From Adiantum capillus-veneris (Eukaryota > Streptophyta > Polypodiopsida > Polypodiales > Pteridaceae), in NCBI GenBank assembly GCA_014529385.2, contig CM043967.1, positions 12,301,001 to 12,365,000 on the forward strand: a DNA stretch of 64,000 nt, given 5' to 3'. Below are positions 53,561 to 64,000 of the stretch, one piece after another. The notes beneath the pieces were generated by a model. That model saw only the letters and a list, made by a program, of their open reading frames with translations. It made no database searches and was not told the DNA's origin. Numbering within the stretch: position 1 is the first letter of the stretch; every line of letters begins with the position of its first letter. The position numbers and the translations under genes are program-made.

Positions 53561-54105
53561 CGCTCGAGGAAAAGAAGGTCCTAATGGCTGAGAACAAATG
53601 CTTTATATGCGAGCAGCCTGGTCACTTTGCTATCAATTGTCCACAAAGAAAAAGACCAGCTGACTCAGAGGATAAAGAAGACCAGAAAGGCAAGAAGCCT
53701 AAACCCACGGAAGGTTTAGTGCCAGACATGGTGGGTGATAGGCCCAGCACAGATGCCAGTGAGTTATGCAGGGCATGGGGTAAACTTAGGGATCAGACGG
53801 CACTCATCTTCTTTGATCCAGGTGCCAAAGCCAACTTTATCTCACTAGAGTTAGCTATGAAGCTGGGCATCAGAGCTGAAGAGATGGGGTACACACCAGA
53901 GGCAGGGTTGGCATGTCGTGGCTACTCAGAGTGTGTTACTCCCATCATTGAAAACTGCGTCTGCATATTCAGTCGTATGTGGACACATAAGTGTTCTACA
54001 TCATGCCGCTGGAAGGTTGTGACGCCTTGTTGGGGATCCCGTGGATGTTCCGAGTGCATGGAGTCTTGGATGCCTACAACAAAAAGATCACTGTACAGCA
54101 TAGGG
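53561..54105 (+). pseudogene. pol: Zinc knuckle and protease
   Basis: CFICEQPGHFAINC (about 53600-53641), ELCRAWGKLRDQTALIFFDP with GAKANFI as the protease active-site region (D-P-G), then a frame change near 53955. The other frame supplies MFYIMPLEGCDALLGIPWMF. Confidence 0.8.
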
Positions 54106-55240
54106 GCAAAACTCACATCTTGGATGTAAAGCTTAAAGGAGAGTCAGTCCCTATAGTATCTGCTTCTGCTATCACTTCTGTAATAAAGAATCATCTTTCT
54201 GTGTACTTGATTTTTGCACATGATATCTTAGATAGTGATCAATCAAATTTATCTGTGTTAGATAAAGAAAGGTCAGCATTTTTGCAAAAGTTTAGTGACT
54301 GTTTTTCTGATTCATTACTGTCGCAATTGCCGCCAGAGAGACGTGAGGACCATTGGATAGATTTGGTGCTAGGGTGTAGCCCACCAAATAGACCTCCCTA
54401 CAGGGTTAGCGCGGCGCAGCAGAAAGAGATTTTGGGCCAGGTTGAGAAGTTATTAGAGAAGGGGCTGATTCAGCCTAGTTCTTCACCCTTTTGCTCCCCA
54501 TTGCTCCTAGTGCAGAGAAGAATGACTCATGGCGCATGTGTATTGATTACCGTGCATTGAATAAGAATACCATCAAGAATAGGTTTCCTATTCCTCGAAT
54601 TGATGATATTCTCGACCGTTTAGAGGGTGCTGCAATTTTCAGCAAGATAGACCTTAAGAGTGGGTACCATCAGATTCGTATAAGGCCAGAGGATGTGCAC
54701 AAGACTGCGTTTAGAACGACATTTGGTCTTTATGAGTTTCTAGTGATGCCGTTTGGGCTAACAAATGCTCCTGCCACGTTCAACAGACCGATGGACCAGA
54801 TTTTTCGCTCGCATCAACAGTTTGTTGGGACGTTCTTCGATGACATGATAGTGTATTCGAAGAATGAAGAGGAGCATAGGCGTCACTTGACCATTGTGTT
54901 CGAAGAGCTGCGCAGTCACAGGTTACTTGTCAATCCTAAGAAAAGTGAATTCTTCCTCGAAGAGATCCACTTTCTTGGCCACATAGTCTCAAAGGATGGT
55001 GTTAGAATGGATCTCGCAAAGGTCGAAGCTATTAAGACATGGCCAGACTTGAAACTGTGCACGATGTCAGAAGCTTCTTGGGATTGTGTTCCTACTATAG
55101 AAGGTTTATCAGAAATTTTGCAGAGATAGCATCGCCTCTTCACGCTTTGCAAAAGAAAGAGGTCACTTTCAGATGGACCCAAAAAGAGATTTCAGCTTTT
55201 AGTCTCTTTAAAGGAAAAGGTGACTTCAGATCCAGTTATT
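54106..55240 (+). pseudogene. pol: Protease-RT linker and reverse transcriptase
   Basis: Linker LDVKLKGESVPIVSASAITS and FSDCFSDSLLSQLPPERRED, then KLLEKGLIQPSSSPFCSP, a frame change near 54515, [59 protein letters not shown] and the catalytic FFDDMIVYS (about 54833-54859). The thumb region is shifted near 55055 and continues VHDVRSFLGLCSYYRRFIRN. Catalytic residues remain but the frame is broken. Confidence 0.85.
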
Positions 55241-56165
55241 GTTTTGCCAGATCTCAGGAAGTCATTTGTGGTCCAGTGTGACGCGTGTGGCAGTAGCATC
55301 GGAGCAGTGCTAATGCAAGACGGACGGGTAGTAGCTTATGAAAGCCGAATTTTGCAAGGGCCAGAGGACTATGCAAGTCTATGAGAAAGAGCTCTTGGCT
55401 GTCATTCATGCGCTTTCTAGCTGGAAGCACTACTTAGGTGCTAATATTGTTGTCCAAACAAATCATCAGACCTTGCGATACTTCTTGACACAGTCAAAGT
55501 CATCCGAAAAGCATATGCGATGGGCAAACATTCTTTCCATGTTCCACTTCTAGATTATGCATATGGAAGGCAAGAAGAATGTTGTGGCTGATGCGTTATC
55601 AAGAAAGCCACAAATTTCAGCTGTGTCAATTCCTTATTATGATGAGCTAGATGACATGAAGGAACAATATACTGCTGATGAAGATTTTGCAAGGATCTTT
55701 GAACAGTTACAAGAGGGGCAACATCACGAGCACTACCTCCTCAGAGATGGTTTTATGATGATGCATGGCCGACTTTGTGTCACTAGGCCACTGCGACATA
55801 AGGTCATGGAAGAGAGTCATGTCCCACTGTATGTAGGGCATCATGGCATTGATGCAACACTTAAAGCGGTAGAGACATTCTTCTAGTGGCCTACCTTGAG
55901 GAGCGATGTGGATGCCTTTGTGCGAGTATGCATAGTTTGCCAAAAGGTCAAGTTTGACAGGCAAAAGGCACCAGGGTTGTTACAACCACTGCCGATTTCG
56001 GATAAGCCATGGGAAAGCATTGCTATGGACTTTATCTTTGATCTTCCAAGGACGCCAACATGGAATGATGGTATATGGACCATTATCTGCAGGTTCAGCA
56101 AGCAGGCCCACTTTATCCCTGTCAGAAAGAAGATAAAATCTGATCAGATGGCACGCTTGTTCATG
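55241..56165 (+). pseudogene. pol: RNase H and integrase N-terminal part
   Basis: RNase H: VVQCDACGSSIGAVLMQDGR, a shift near 55365, YEKELLAVIHALSSWKHYLG and KKNVVADALSRKPQ. Integrase: HHGIDATLKAVETFF with a stop at about 55885, [20 protein letters not shown], core Asp in [12 protein letters not shown] frame change near 56160 separates it from the next piece. Confidence 0.85.
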
Positions 56166-56847
56166 TACATTGTGCTTTAAGTACCATGGTATCCCACAAT
56201 CGATTATCAGTGATTGTGATCCTCGCATGACCAGTTTGTTCCGGAGAGGATTGTTTGAGAACATGGACACTACGCTCAAGTTCTCGTCTTCGTTTCATCC
56301 ACAAACTGATGGACAGTCAGAAGAGGCTAATTCTACTGTCTTAGATCTGCTGAAATGCTATGTGTCAGATAATAAGGGCAAGTGGGAACAGTATTTGCCT
56401 ATGCTTGAGTATGCGTATAATAATACGGTGCATTCGTCTATTGGCAAAGCACCTTTTGAGATTGTTGAAGGCGGCAAAAAGGTTCCTCCCATTCTGCATA
56501 CAAAGGACAAGATCTTTGAGGCAGATCGATATGTTGAGAACATGGATGAGATGTATAAGAAAATTGAAGTTGCCTTGGAGAAGACTCAGGCAAAGCAGAA
56601 AAAGGCTGCTGATCGTCACCGTCGTGAATTGCTGTTGTCACCTGGTGATTGGGTTCTGTTAAGGTTCGAAAAGACAAGGTTAAAGAAGATGAAGGGCAAG
56701 GAACGATGGAAGAGCATGAACTGTCAGAGTCACCAAATGGATTGCAGCTTTACCTTGAAGCCTTTGGGTTACAACCTACTTATGCCCCAACCCAACGTGT
56801 GCAAAGGAGGGGTAATGATAGAGCTAGTACATCAAATGTACATATGA
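56166..56847 (+). pseudogene. pol: Integrase C-terminal part with chromodomain deleted
   Basis: FKYHGIPQSIISDCDPRMTS (the usual SDRD reads SDCD), GQSEEANSTVLDLLKCYVSD, YAYNNTVHSSIGKAPFEI and LRFEKTRLKKMKGKER. At about 56700 the sequence jumps to MEEHELSESPNGLQLYLEA, which normally follows the chromodomain. Compared with 10966-11290, about 320 bp are missing, covering the GPFQI region and nearly all of the chromodomain. Confidence 0.85.
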
Positions 56848-57029
56848 ATTCAGTGTAATAGATGGAAATAACAAAAGTATGAAGGCCTCATTAAGTCATT
56901 TGTATCTATGTGTTATTACCTTTCTTGCGGATACATGCGATGATAAAAGAGTGTTGATAGCACAAGATCATCAATGGCGTGTATTTATGGTATGCAATCG
57001 AGGACGTTTGCGATTTCAAGAGGGGGGTA
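56848..57029 (+). other. 3' untranslated region and polypurine tract
   Basis: Parallels 11486-11702 and ends CGATTTCAAGAGGGGGGTA beside the LTR. Confidence 0.75.
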
Positions 57030-58599
57030 TGTCACGGAGACGTGGCAACTGTTAACTATGTCACGAGGACGTGGCAATTGCTAACTTTAGTTGTTGGTTT
57101 CTTTCCAATGGGTTTTGTTTTATTTTTGAGACCCTCTTCTTGAAGTAGCAAACGGTCGGACATTGTATGGCCAATGTGTACGGTAGTTTCACCTGTAGAT
57201 GGGTAGTGGTCGGCACTGGAATTTGTATGGTAAGAGGATGTCTAGGCTCAGAGCAAGATCATACAGGTCCCCCCGTCGCACTTAGCAAGTTGGTGGATAC
57301 TAGGAAGTGAACTCAATAAAGGCCTAAAGTCAAGGTGTGACTACCAACAGAAAGTATCCGACAATTGGGCCACATTGCGCTTTTGGATACGGTCCCAATG
57401 AGGATAGATGGTCAGATGACCATAGGGAGCCCAACGGAATCATTTCCTAAAATCTAGGGAACTGCTATTTTGGGCCACGAAATGTGTTTGTGTCATTACC
57501 TCCGGTATGACTAGGGGAACACTTTACAACTCTGTCGCGAAGTCAACTGGGCGACCAGTCGGGAGATTTTTAAGCGGCAAACCCGAAACGGGAAAATGCT
57601 TGTAAATGCGCGAAGTGTCAATTTTTCATGCACTTTCCCTTTTCAGAAAAAAGAACGCTGATTTTTAAGCTGGGAAGAGGCCTCATTTGCTCTCTGTCAT
57701 CACAGGTTAAGAGCTATGGAGTGCTTCCTTTCCCCCTTATGTACAGTGCGGTGCAAGGAGTGATGCCCTGCACGCTACGCACTGCTCTCTCTCCCCTATG
57801 AGCAGTATGTTATGCCTCTCTAGTGGGATTTTCATTTGACCAATGTACAGTTATGTGGGTTCATGCGCGATTGCCGAGGCAAGAGCCTCTTGCACAGGTA
57901 CTGGATTAGCTAGCGGCTAATCCCCCGCAGGTACAGGTGAATTCGGAGAGGTTTCATGTGAGAAATCTCGTCCGATTCAAAGGGCAAGTAGCCCTACAGG
58001 TGCGGGAGCTCGAGGTCTTGCTATAGATGCGACCGGCACGTGAAACGGAGCCCAAAACAGGGAATTACAGCCTGCTGTGTATTTTTGCAGGTTTAGGGTT
58101 TTGGCCCTAAATAGACCCTAATACCCCCAGGAGGTTTGGGGATGCGAGGGGGCCGCTGTACAGGTGATCTGGCGCATTTTCGGGGCAGAAAACAGAGAAT
58201 TCAACGTGCTGCAGATTCTCGCCAGGTTTTGCAAAGTGTCCGTATGCGTCAGGAAAGTCATCTATTGCGTGGGGATACTGACTGTGAAGCGTCCTAGTAC
58301 AGTTATGTTGCCGAAATCGGGCCAAAACTGGTGTTTCTCAACCTGGATTGTGCGGGGCAGCTTGTAGGAGATCACAGGTTTTATTCCCTTTGTTAAAGAA
58401 TAAAGAAATACCGAAAGGGGCGCTAATTTTGGGGCCTACAGGTTGTCGGCGTCTGCTCGGAGCATTCTAGCTTCTGGGCCGTGTGTGTACTTAGGTGTTA
58501 ATCCCCGTTACAGGTTATCTTTGCAAAGTACTTTGTGTGTGTCTAAAGTAAAGAATTTCGGGTGAAAGCGAACACCTATCGCCCCACGGGCCGGTTCCA
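57030..58599 (+). mobile_element. 3' LTR of the group 1 element
   Basis: Complete 1570-bp LTR, TGTCACGGAGACGTGG to GGCCGGTTCCA, with the same 29-bp start duplication as the 5' LTR. It holds the uninterrupted counterpart of the copia target (GGAGTGATGCCCTG, 57754 onward), the paired hairpins (57887-57932) and the shared block with GGGGCGCT instead of GGGGCGCC (58398-58436). Confidence 0.9.
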
Positions 58600-58604
58600 G
58601 TAAT
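58600..58604. repeat. Target duplication GTAAT, right copy
   Basis: Partner of 45014-45018. Confidence 0.9.
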
Positions 58605-59744
58605 AGTGTAAATTTGGGGGATTATGGCTCTATACAGATCAGTAATGGGACATGTACGCACCCCGGAGGGGATATCCGATTTAGTTCAGTCCACCATTGG
58701 GGTGAAACAGGGCTGCCCATTGTCTCCTATTCTATTTGGTATGTATGTTGATGAGGTGTTTGATTACATTGACAAAGAGGGTGATAGAGGTGCCCCGTTG
58801 GCAGGGACGTGGATCCCATTGTTGTTATATGATGATGACATTGTATTGATCTTTGACTCACCAGAGGGTATGCAGGGACGATTGGATGCATTACACAGTT
58901 TTGCAAAGGCCAGTGGATTGTCTGTAAACCTTGGTAAAACCAAGGTTATGGTGTTTAACACCACACCACAGAGGATCAAGAGATCAGCACCAAATTTCAC
59001 ATATGGTCTGGAGATTGTAGAGTATACAGATGTATACACTTACCTTGGGTTGTCTTCGGGTCGTGGTTTTCTTTGGGGAGAGCAGTAGAGACTAGACTGA
59101 CTAGAGCTTATTCGGCCTTGGGAGGCTTGGAGAGGATATGTTCGCAGGTTCAGTTCCAAGAACTTGGGACAAAGTTATGGCTCTTTGATACTTTAGTAGC
59201 CTCAGCTATGTTGTATGGGGTGCAGATATGGGGACCTTCTTTAGGCCTGGATGGTTGGAGACGTATGGAGAGGCCCTTGGTATCTATGATTTCTCGATTG
59301 ATCAGAGCCAAGGCCTCCGTACCCCACGCTATCATTCGAGCAGAGCTAGCTGCCCCTCCTATGGAGATTGAGGCGCTTACCAGACCAATCTCCTTTGCGC
59401 ACAACTTGTGGGATAGTACTAGAAACAGATATGCTAGATTGGCCCTTGAGTCTTCCAAACAGTAAGCTCTTCAGGGGGACACTTCATGCTGGTATGCACA
59501 AATGACATCATGGTTTCAGACGCATGGCTTCACCATGGACAGGCTGCTCCTCTTCCAATACTCTCTTGAGGCACCCTCGATGTCCCTTACAGGGGTGGAG
59601 ATTACTAGACTCATTCATCAGGACCTTATCAAGCTGGATACCAAGAGGACATGGATAGAGCTACCACGGGAGTTGAGCACAAAGATGGCTTTGTATAGAG
59701 AGCATCTTCTCCACCTCATAGGAGATGGGTTTGTGATTCGACCC
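58605..59744 (+). pseudogene. LINE ORF2: RT palm, thumb and C-terminal domain
   Basis: After a TAA it continues IWGIMALYRSVMGHVRTPEG, TIGVKQGCPLSPILFGMYVD (RT motif B), LLLYDDDIVLIFDS (motif C; the usual YADD reads YDDD), LSVNLGKTKVMVFNT and YTYLGL. A frame change near 59070 leads to the C-terminal part (LTRAYSALGGLERICS, ASAMLYGVQIWGPSLGLDGW, MERPLVSMISRLIRAKASVP), then FQTHGFTMDRLLLFQYSLEA and ELPRELSTKMALYREHLLHL. It is cut by an LTR at 59745. Extent and order match the inverted copy at 34800-36765. Confidence 0.85.
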
Positions 59745-61179
59745 TGTCACCAGGAGGTGTATTTTTCCTCTTGCCTTCCGTAAATAAGTATTAGATGTTT
59801 TTATTTATTTTTACTTGTTTTTCCCGGAACCCTTGAAAAGGTGCAAGTGGACATTGCATGGCCAGTGTGAAACGGCTGCGGTCGAATAGGTTTCTCATAT
59901 TGGGAGTCTGGGTCGGTCACTCTGGGACTGGTTGGGCCAGTTAGCACTAAACTCTGATGAGTATGGAAGCTCGTGTGCGCCAAACTGGAAGGGCCACTCG
60001 TCAAGTCACCGACAACTTTATAAGTTGATAGGGGCTAGTAAATTAACCCACATTGTAGATGTTGGTCAAATGGTAGTCTTCAATGATGGTCAGGAGACCG
60101 ATAGGGACGCCATGGAAGCATCTCCTAAAATTTAGGGAACTGCTATTTTTGACCGGAAAATGTGTTCACGTCATTAGCTCGAGAATGTCGTGGGGAACAT
60201 TTCTTAACTCTATGGCTCAGTCAACTGACGTGTAGATTGAGATCTTTTTAGCCGAGTCTGCCAAAGTCGGAAACTGGGCGGCGTGTCGCGTTGTGAGCAA
60301 ATCTGCCACTCTGGGAGAAGGGGGTGAGCTGTTTATTAGCATTTGGGGCGCCATTTTCAGCTTTCAGGTGGATTGTAGCAGGTATAGAAGCTATGGAATG
60401 CTTTCCTTGCCCTCTATGCACAATATGGTGACGGGAGTGATGCCTCGCACGCTACATACTGCTCTCTTTCTCCCCTACGTACAATATGTTATGCCCCACT
60501 AGTGGGCTTCTCATTTGACCTATGTACAGCTGTGAGGAAATATGCTTTCATGCTGAGGCCAGAGCCTCTTTGCACAGGAACCGGTGTAGCTAGCTGCTGC
60601 ACCAAAGCAGGTCCACGAGAGGGTGATAACCTCTCGATTGCGCAGTAAATTCAGCATTGTTTGCTTGCTGTTTTTTACTCTGTTTTGAGACTGCTTTGTG
60701 CCCGGGATGCTTCCAGAATCAAGGGGCACCAAGCCCAAGGTGCAAGGAACAGTGTAGGGACCGTCGTGTGCCCAAATCAGGTCAAAAACAGGACTGAACC
60801 AGAAATTACAGCAACCTGAAATTTACTGTTTTGTGCTCCCGACTGAGGGATAACGCCAATGGGATAGAGTCTTGAGCTTGGAAACTGATTCGGATTAATT
60901 TTGGTACCGTTAAGTTGCCGAAATTTTGCCGAATCTGGAGCGTACTAGCTGGATGCAGCTGTTATCTTCCAGGGACTCTTTTTGTAATTCCCTCTCACTA
61001 AATTAAAGAAATACCGAAAGGGGCGCCAGTCTTTGGGGCCTACAGGGTGTCGGTCTCGTGTGCACAGTGACATTCTAGTTGTTGGACGCAACTGTGTTCT
61101 CTTCCCTTCTCAGTGCTCTGTGTAAAGTTAACAGGTAATTGAAATAGTACCGCCCTATACGTTGTATAGGCCGGTTATA
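59745..61179 (+). mobile_element. 5' LTR of a group 1 element running off the right edge
   Basis: TGTCACCAGGAGGTGTATTT to GTATAGGCCGGTTATA, 1435 bp, followed by the PBS. It is closely related to the LTR at 8573-10027 (for example CCATGGAAGCATCTCCTAAA and TAGGGAACTGCTATTTTTGA in both). Shared block at 61003-61040. The paired hairpins are reduced to imperfect forms near 60561. Confidence 0.85.
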
Positions 61180-61197
61180 TGGTTCCATCGACGGGAT
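61180..61197 (+). promoter_or_regulatory. Primer-binding site, tRNA-Glu-like
   Basis: TGGTTCCATCGACGGGAT, identical to the site of the element at 27398-27415. Confidence 0.65.
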
Positions 61198-61264
61198 AGT
61201 CACTTTTTCTTCAAAAAGTGTAGCGTGGATTGTTGTGGGTGAAAGCAACACAGAGCTTGTCGAT

Positions 61265-61387
61265 ATGGCAGAGAAGAGAGACCAAGTACCTGAAGAGGGA
61301 TCTTCCTCACATGGCACAGAGAAAATTCCTTCAACTGCGTTGCTTAGAACTCAACTGTGTTGCTGCATGGACATGTTTCAGCAGTTG
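61265..61387 (+). pseudogene. gag: Gag N-terminus, interrupted by a small insertion
   Basis: ATG at 61265 (MAEKRDQVPEEGSSSHGTEK) opens the gag. After a short drift in frame the sequence encodes the region before FQQLANNPRM, reaching ATGTTTCAGCAGTTG at 61373-61387, where a repeat-bounded insert starts. The same 15 bases reappear at 62115-62129 and lead into the rest of gag. Confidence 0.7.
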
Positions 61388-61632
61388 TGTTGATGTATGC
61401 TCATGTGTGTGTGTGCGTGTGGTGTGTGTTGTGTTGGGGAGCATATGTTAGTACCTAGTTCTACACCCACTATTGGGCACTGACGACGTTAGTGGGGATG
61501 TCGTGGTATTTAGTCAATACTATGCATGATGGAGCTGATGGTTATATTGTCTTGTGGGTGACTACCATGGGTCTATACCTTGCACTTTCTTTCAAGGGTG
61601 AATCTGGGCTTATCCTGGATTCATCTAGGTAT
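61388..61632. repeat. Left terminal direct repeat of the compact insert
   Basis: Identical to 61870-62114. Internal inverted words ATGCTC (61398) and GAGCAT (about 61439) could pair across the GT tract. Confidence 0.9.
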
Positions 61633-61869
61633 ATTTTTTAGTCGTATTGCGGACATGCAGACTTCACATTGTGAAGTTTTCGTCCGAGTTACGACCAGTT
61701 GATATTGTGATAATTCTTTCTATCTTTTGTGGTGCGTATGCCCTATCAACTACCTCATTTTTGTGCTAATTTTTCCGATTTAATGCTTCTTTTAGTGCTA
61801 GGCTTCATTATGGCTGAGTCTGCCCTTGATCTCCGGAGTCATGACAGAAACTCAGCACGGTGAACTTTG

Positions 61870-62114
61870 TGTTGATGTATGCTCATGTGTGTGTGTGCGT
61901 GTGGTGTGTGTTGTGTTGGGGAGCATATGTTAGTACCTAGTTCTACACCCACTATTGGGCACTGACGACGTTAGTGGGGATGTCGTGGTATTTAGTCAAT
62001 ACTATGCATGATGGAGCTGATGGTTATATTGTCTTGTGGGTGACTACCATGGGTCTATACCTTGCACTTTCTTTCAAGGGTGAATCTGGGCTTATCCTGG
62101 ATTCATCTAGGTAT
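61870..62114. repeat. Right terminal direct repeat of the compact insert
   Basis: 482 bp downstream of the left copy with no visible difference. Confidence 0.9.
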
Positions 62115-64000
62115 ATGTTTCAGCAGTTGGCTAACAACCCAAGGATGCAGGAGTTCTTACAGGCTCTGACACAGGTTTTCAGCCTCCTACACAGGGCATG
62201 ACTGAGCCGTTGCAGGAAAAGGAGATTTCCAATGCGCAGAGGACTCATGATGCTCGAGGGAAAGCCCATGTGGTTGAGCAACTAGCAGTGTCCAATGATC
62301 CAAAGCAACTTGCTTTAGCTGGACAGGAACCGTTTGTGAATGGTCAAGGGAGCAATGAACAGGCTATGCGTCAGACCCTTCCATTACCTAATACTTATCT
62401 TGGTTATTTTGGAGGTGGTTCAGTGTTTCAAGCTATGGCTGGACCTTCCACAGGTTATATGCCAGGGAATGTGTTCGGGACAATGCAAACAGGCATGGGT
62501 AACCCTATGTATGCGAACATGGGTGTCCAACTACGTTTTCAGGGTGCCTATGGGCAGTTTCGAGTGCCTGGAACACAATTTGGTATGCCTGGTTTTTCGC
62601 AGCCATACGTACAAAATGCAGATATGATAGGTAAAACAGTTGATGCGAGTGTTGGAATGAACACTCATGGAGCACCACTGTTACAGGTACCTGTTTATGA
62701 TAATGTGGCTCCTTTGAGTCAGCCTAAGGATTACAAGGAAGGTGGGCAGGGAGTGAAGTTTGAAACTTTCAGAGGAATTGAGGACCAATAGAAGGCTTTG
62801 ACCTTCATACAGCAGTTTGATGCAGCTTATGCTGGAGGAAACTTCACGGAATCTTCAAAGATACGCAAGGCTGCCACTTTCGTGAAAGGGAATGTGCTCC
62901 AGTGGTGGACCGCATTGTTGAACCAGGGTCAGGCCCCAACAACGTGGGTCCAATTCAAACAGCTTTTTGCGCCTGCATGGTTGACAAAAACTTTTGAAAT
63001 GGATGTGATGACATAATGGCACGAGTTGAATGCTAAACAGTGTGCGAATCTGGCGGAGTACAATAAACGGTTTTGGGCCGCACTGTTACCAGTCATCTCT
63101 TGCATGTTTGTGCCTTCGTCAGAACAAATTGAGAAGTACTGTTGCGGATTGCCCAAGAAAATCAGGGACTACTGCACAAAGACTACTATCATGAATATGT
63201 TTCAGTTGATAGAGAATGCAAGAGTGGCCAATAATCTGTCGAAGGGAGATTCCGATGGATTTAATAGCCACAAGAAAGGGTCCCAGGGCAAACAGTTTTC
63301 AGCCAAGGGCAATGTTGCAGCAAAGCCTTCTGAATCTCCTGCAAAGAATCCCTCCACTGAAGAAGCTGATACGTCCAAGAAGCAGTCTAAATCTTCTTCG
63401 GAACGAGGACAAGGACAAAAAAGGCATTTTTCTGGCAAAACTTTTCAAGAAAGGAAAGCTCTTAGGGAGGCCAAGAAATGCTACATTTGTGAACAGGAAG
63501 GACACTTTGCAAATGAGTGCCCACAGAAGAAGTCACATGATAAGGATGACAAGTCAGAGCATAAAGGGAAGAAGCCAAAGCCGAGTGCAGGACTTGTTCC
63601 AGATTTGGTTGGAGACCAGCCAAACACAGATGCCACGGAGCTGTGTAGAGCTTGGGGCAAAGTTAGAGACCAGACAGTGCTGGTTTTCTTTGATCCAGGA
63701 GCCCGTGCAAATTTCATATCACCAGAATTGGCATCAAAGTTGGGCATTCGTGCAGAGGAGATGGGTATGACAGGGGAAGCAGGTTTGGCATGCCCAGGTC
63801 ATTCAGAGCCTGTTACTCCCATTTTGGGAAAGCTTCGTTTGCACATTCAGAGCTATCTCGATGCGGAAGAATTTCATATTATGCCACTGGAGGGCTGTGA
63901 TGTGTTACTGGGTATCCCATGGTGTTACAGGTTGCATGCTATGGTGGATACTTACAACAAAAAGATTACCCTTGTACATAGAGGAAAGGCTCATGTCCTT
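62115..64000 (+). pseudogene. gag: Gag and protease of the right-hand group 1 element, to the edge
   Basis: Gag resumes FQQLANNPRMQEFLQALTQ, shifts near 62185, and then runs MTEPLQEKEISNAQ, GSVFQAMAGPSTGYMPGNVF and KDYKEGGQGVKFETFRGIED to TAG (62789). The capsid FIQQFDAAYAGGNFTESSKI and LQWWTALLNQGQAPTTWVQF leads to TAA (63014), then EQIEKYCCGLPKKIRDYCTK, a CCHC knuckle (CYICEQEGHFANEC, about 63480-63521) and a protease with FFDPGARANFI (about 63690) and CDVLLGIPWCYRL. The last 980 bp are open to the edge. Two stops and one shift besides the insert. Confidence 0.85.

Larger units (their letters stand above)
45019..58599 (+). mobile_element. Group 1 gypsy chromovirus in the LINE, carrying a nested copia element
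   Basis: 5' LTR 45019-45747 plus 51047-51876 (1559 bp without the copia insert), PBS 51877-51894, gag-pol 51974-56847, polypurine tract about 57018-57027 and 3' LTR 57030-58599 (1570 bp). GTAAT lies on both sides. Frameshifts in every domain show that it is dead, although the LTRs remain very similar. Confidence 0.9.
61388..62114. mobile_element. Compact insert with 245-bp terminal direct repeats
   Basis: Terminal repeats at 61388-61632 and 61870-62114 are identical by eye and enclose a 237-bp core. The insert is flanked by ATGTTTCAGCAGTTG on both sides (up to 15 bp; because of shared bases at the repeat edges the true duplication may be 10-15 bp). The repeats begin TGTTGATGTATGC and end CATCTAGGTAT, not CA, and include a GT-rich tract. 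No coding frame, PBS or polypurine tract was recognised. Long target duplications argue against an ordinary LTR retrotransposon; a non-autonomous Penelope-like element, retrozyme-like element or another class is possible. Confidence 0.75.

Overview
This window looks like nuclear DNA from a land plant with a large, retrotransposon-packed genome. The evidence is chromodomain-bearing Ty3/gypsy elements, a plant-type Ty1/copia element, a LINE, and primer-binding sites (PBS) matching tRNA-iMet, tRNA-Asp and probably tRNA-Glu. No host gene, tRNA gene, rRNA or CRISPR array was recognised. I cannot name the species; a fern or another lineage with a very large genome would fit, but that is a guess. Essentially everything interpretable is retroelement, mostly pseudogenised.

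Layout. 1-4489: minus-strand gypsy element (gag, long leader with six 24-bp palindromes, tRNA-Asp PBS, LTR) inserted into the integrase of a plus-strand chromovirus whose 3' part and long LTR occupy 4490-6937. 7116-8129: LTR, tRNA-iMet PBS and gag remnant of another gypsy element. 8325-12815: 54-bp minisatellite, an LTR fused to an internally deleted chromovirus, and a second, truncated LTR. 13206-17440: remnants of several gypsy elements in both orientations.

From about 17.4 kb to 59.7 kb the backbone appears to be one plus-strand LINE of roughly 4-5 kb, broken into four pieces by nested insertions. Break 1 (18577-30753, target duplication GAGGA) is a minus-strand gypsy element with a tRNA-iMet PBS, which itself received a second minus-strand gypsy element (20808-28885). 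Break 2 (about 31.8-43.88 kb) holds fragments of an inverted LINE, GA/GAA satellites, a plus-strand gypsy element (36772-42314) and a small non-autonomous LTR element (42315-43726). Break 3 (45019-58599, target duplication GTAAT) is a plus-strand chromovirus whose 5' LTR holds a young, almost intact Ty1/copia element (45748-51041, target duplication GGAGT). Break 4 (from 59745) is another chromovirus running off the window; its gag is interrupted by a compact element with identical 245-bp terminal direct repeats and a target duplication of up to 15 bp (61388-62114).

Two gypsy groups dominate. Group 1 has 1.4-1.6 kb LTRs and a PBS resembling the tRNA-Glu complement. Group 2 has 0.4-0.56 kb LTRs, a tRNA-iMet PBS and a short hairpin just before the PBS. 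LTRs of both groups share a conserved block (AATAAAGAAATACC, then GGGGCGCC and GGGGCC). The copia element is the only one with LTRs about 99% identical and a nearly continuous polyprotein; most others carry several stops and frameshifts. Coordinates of LTR ends with visible target duplications are reliable; truncated edges are approximate.
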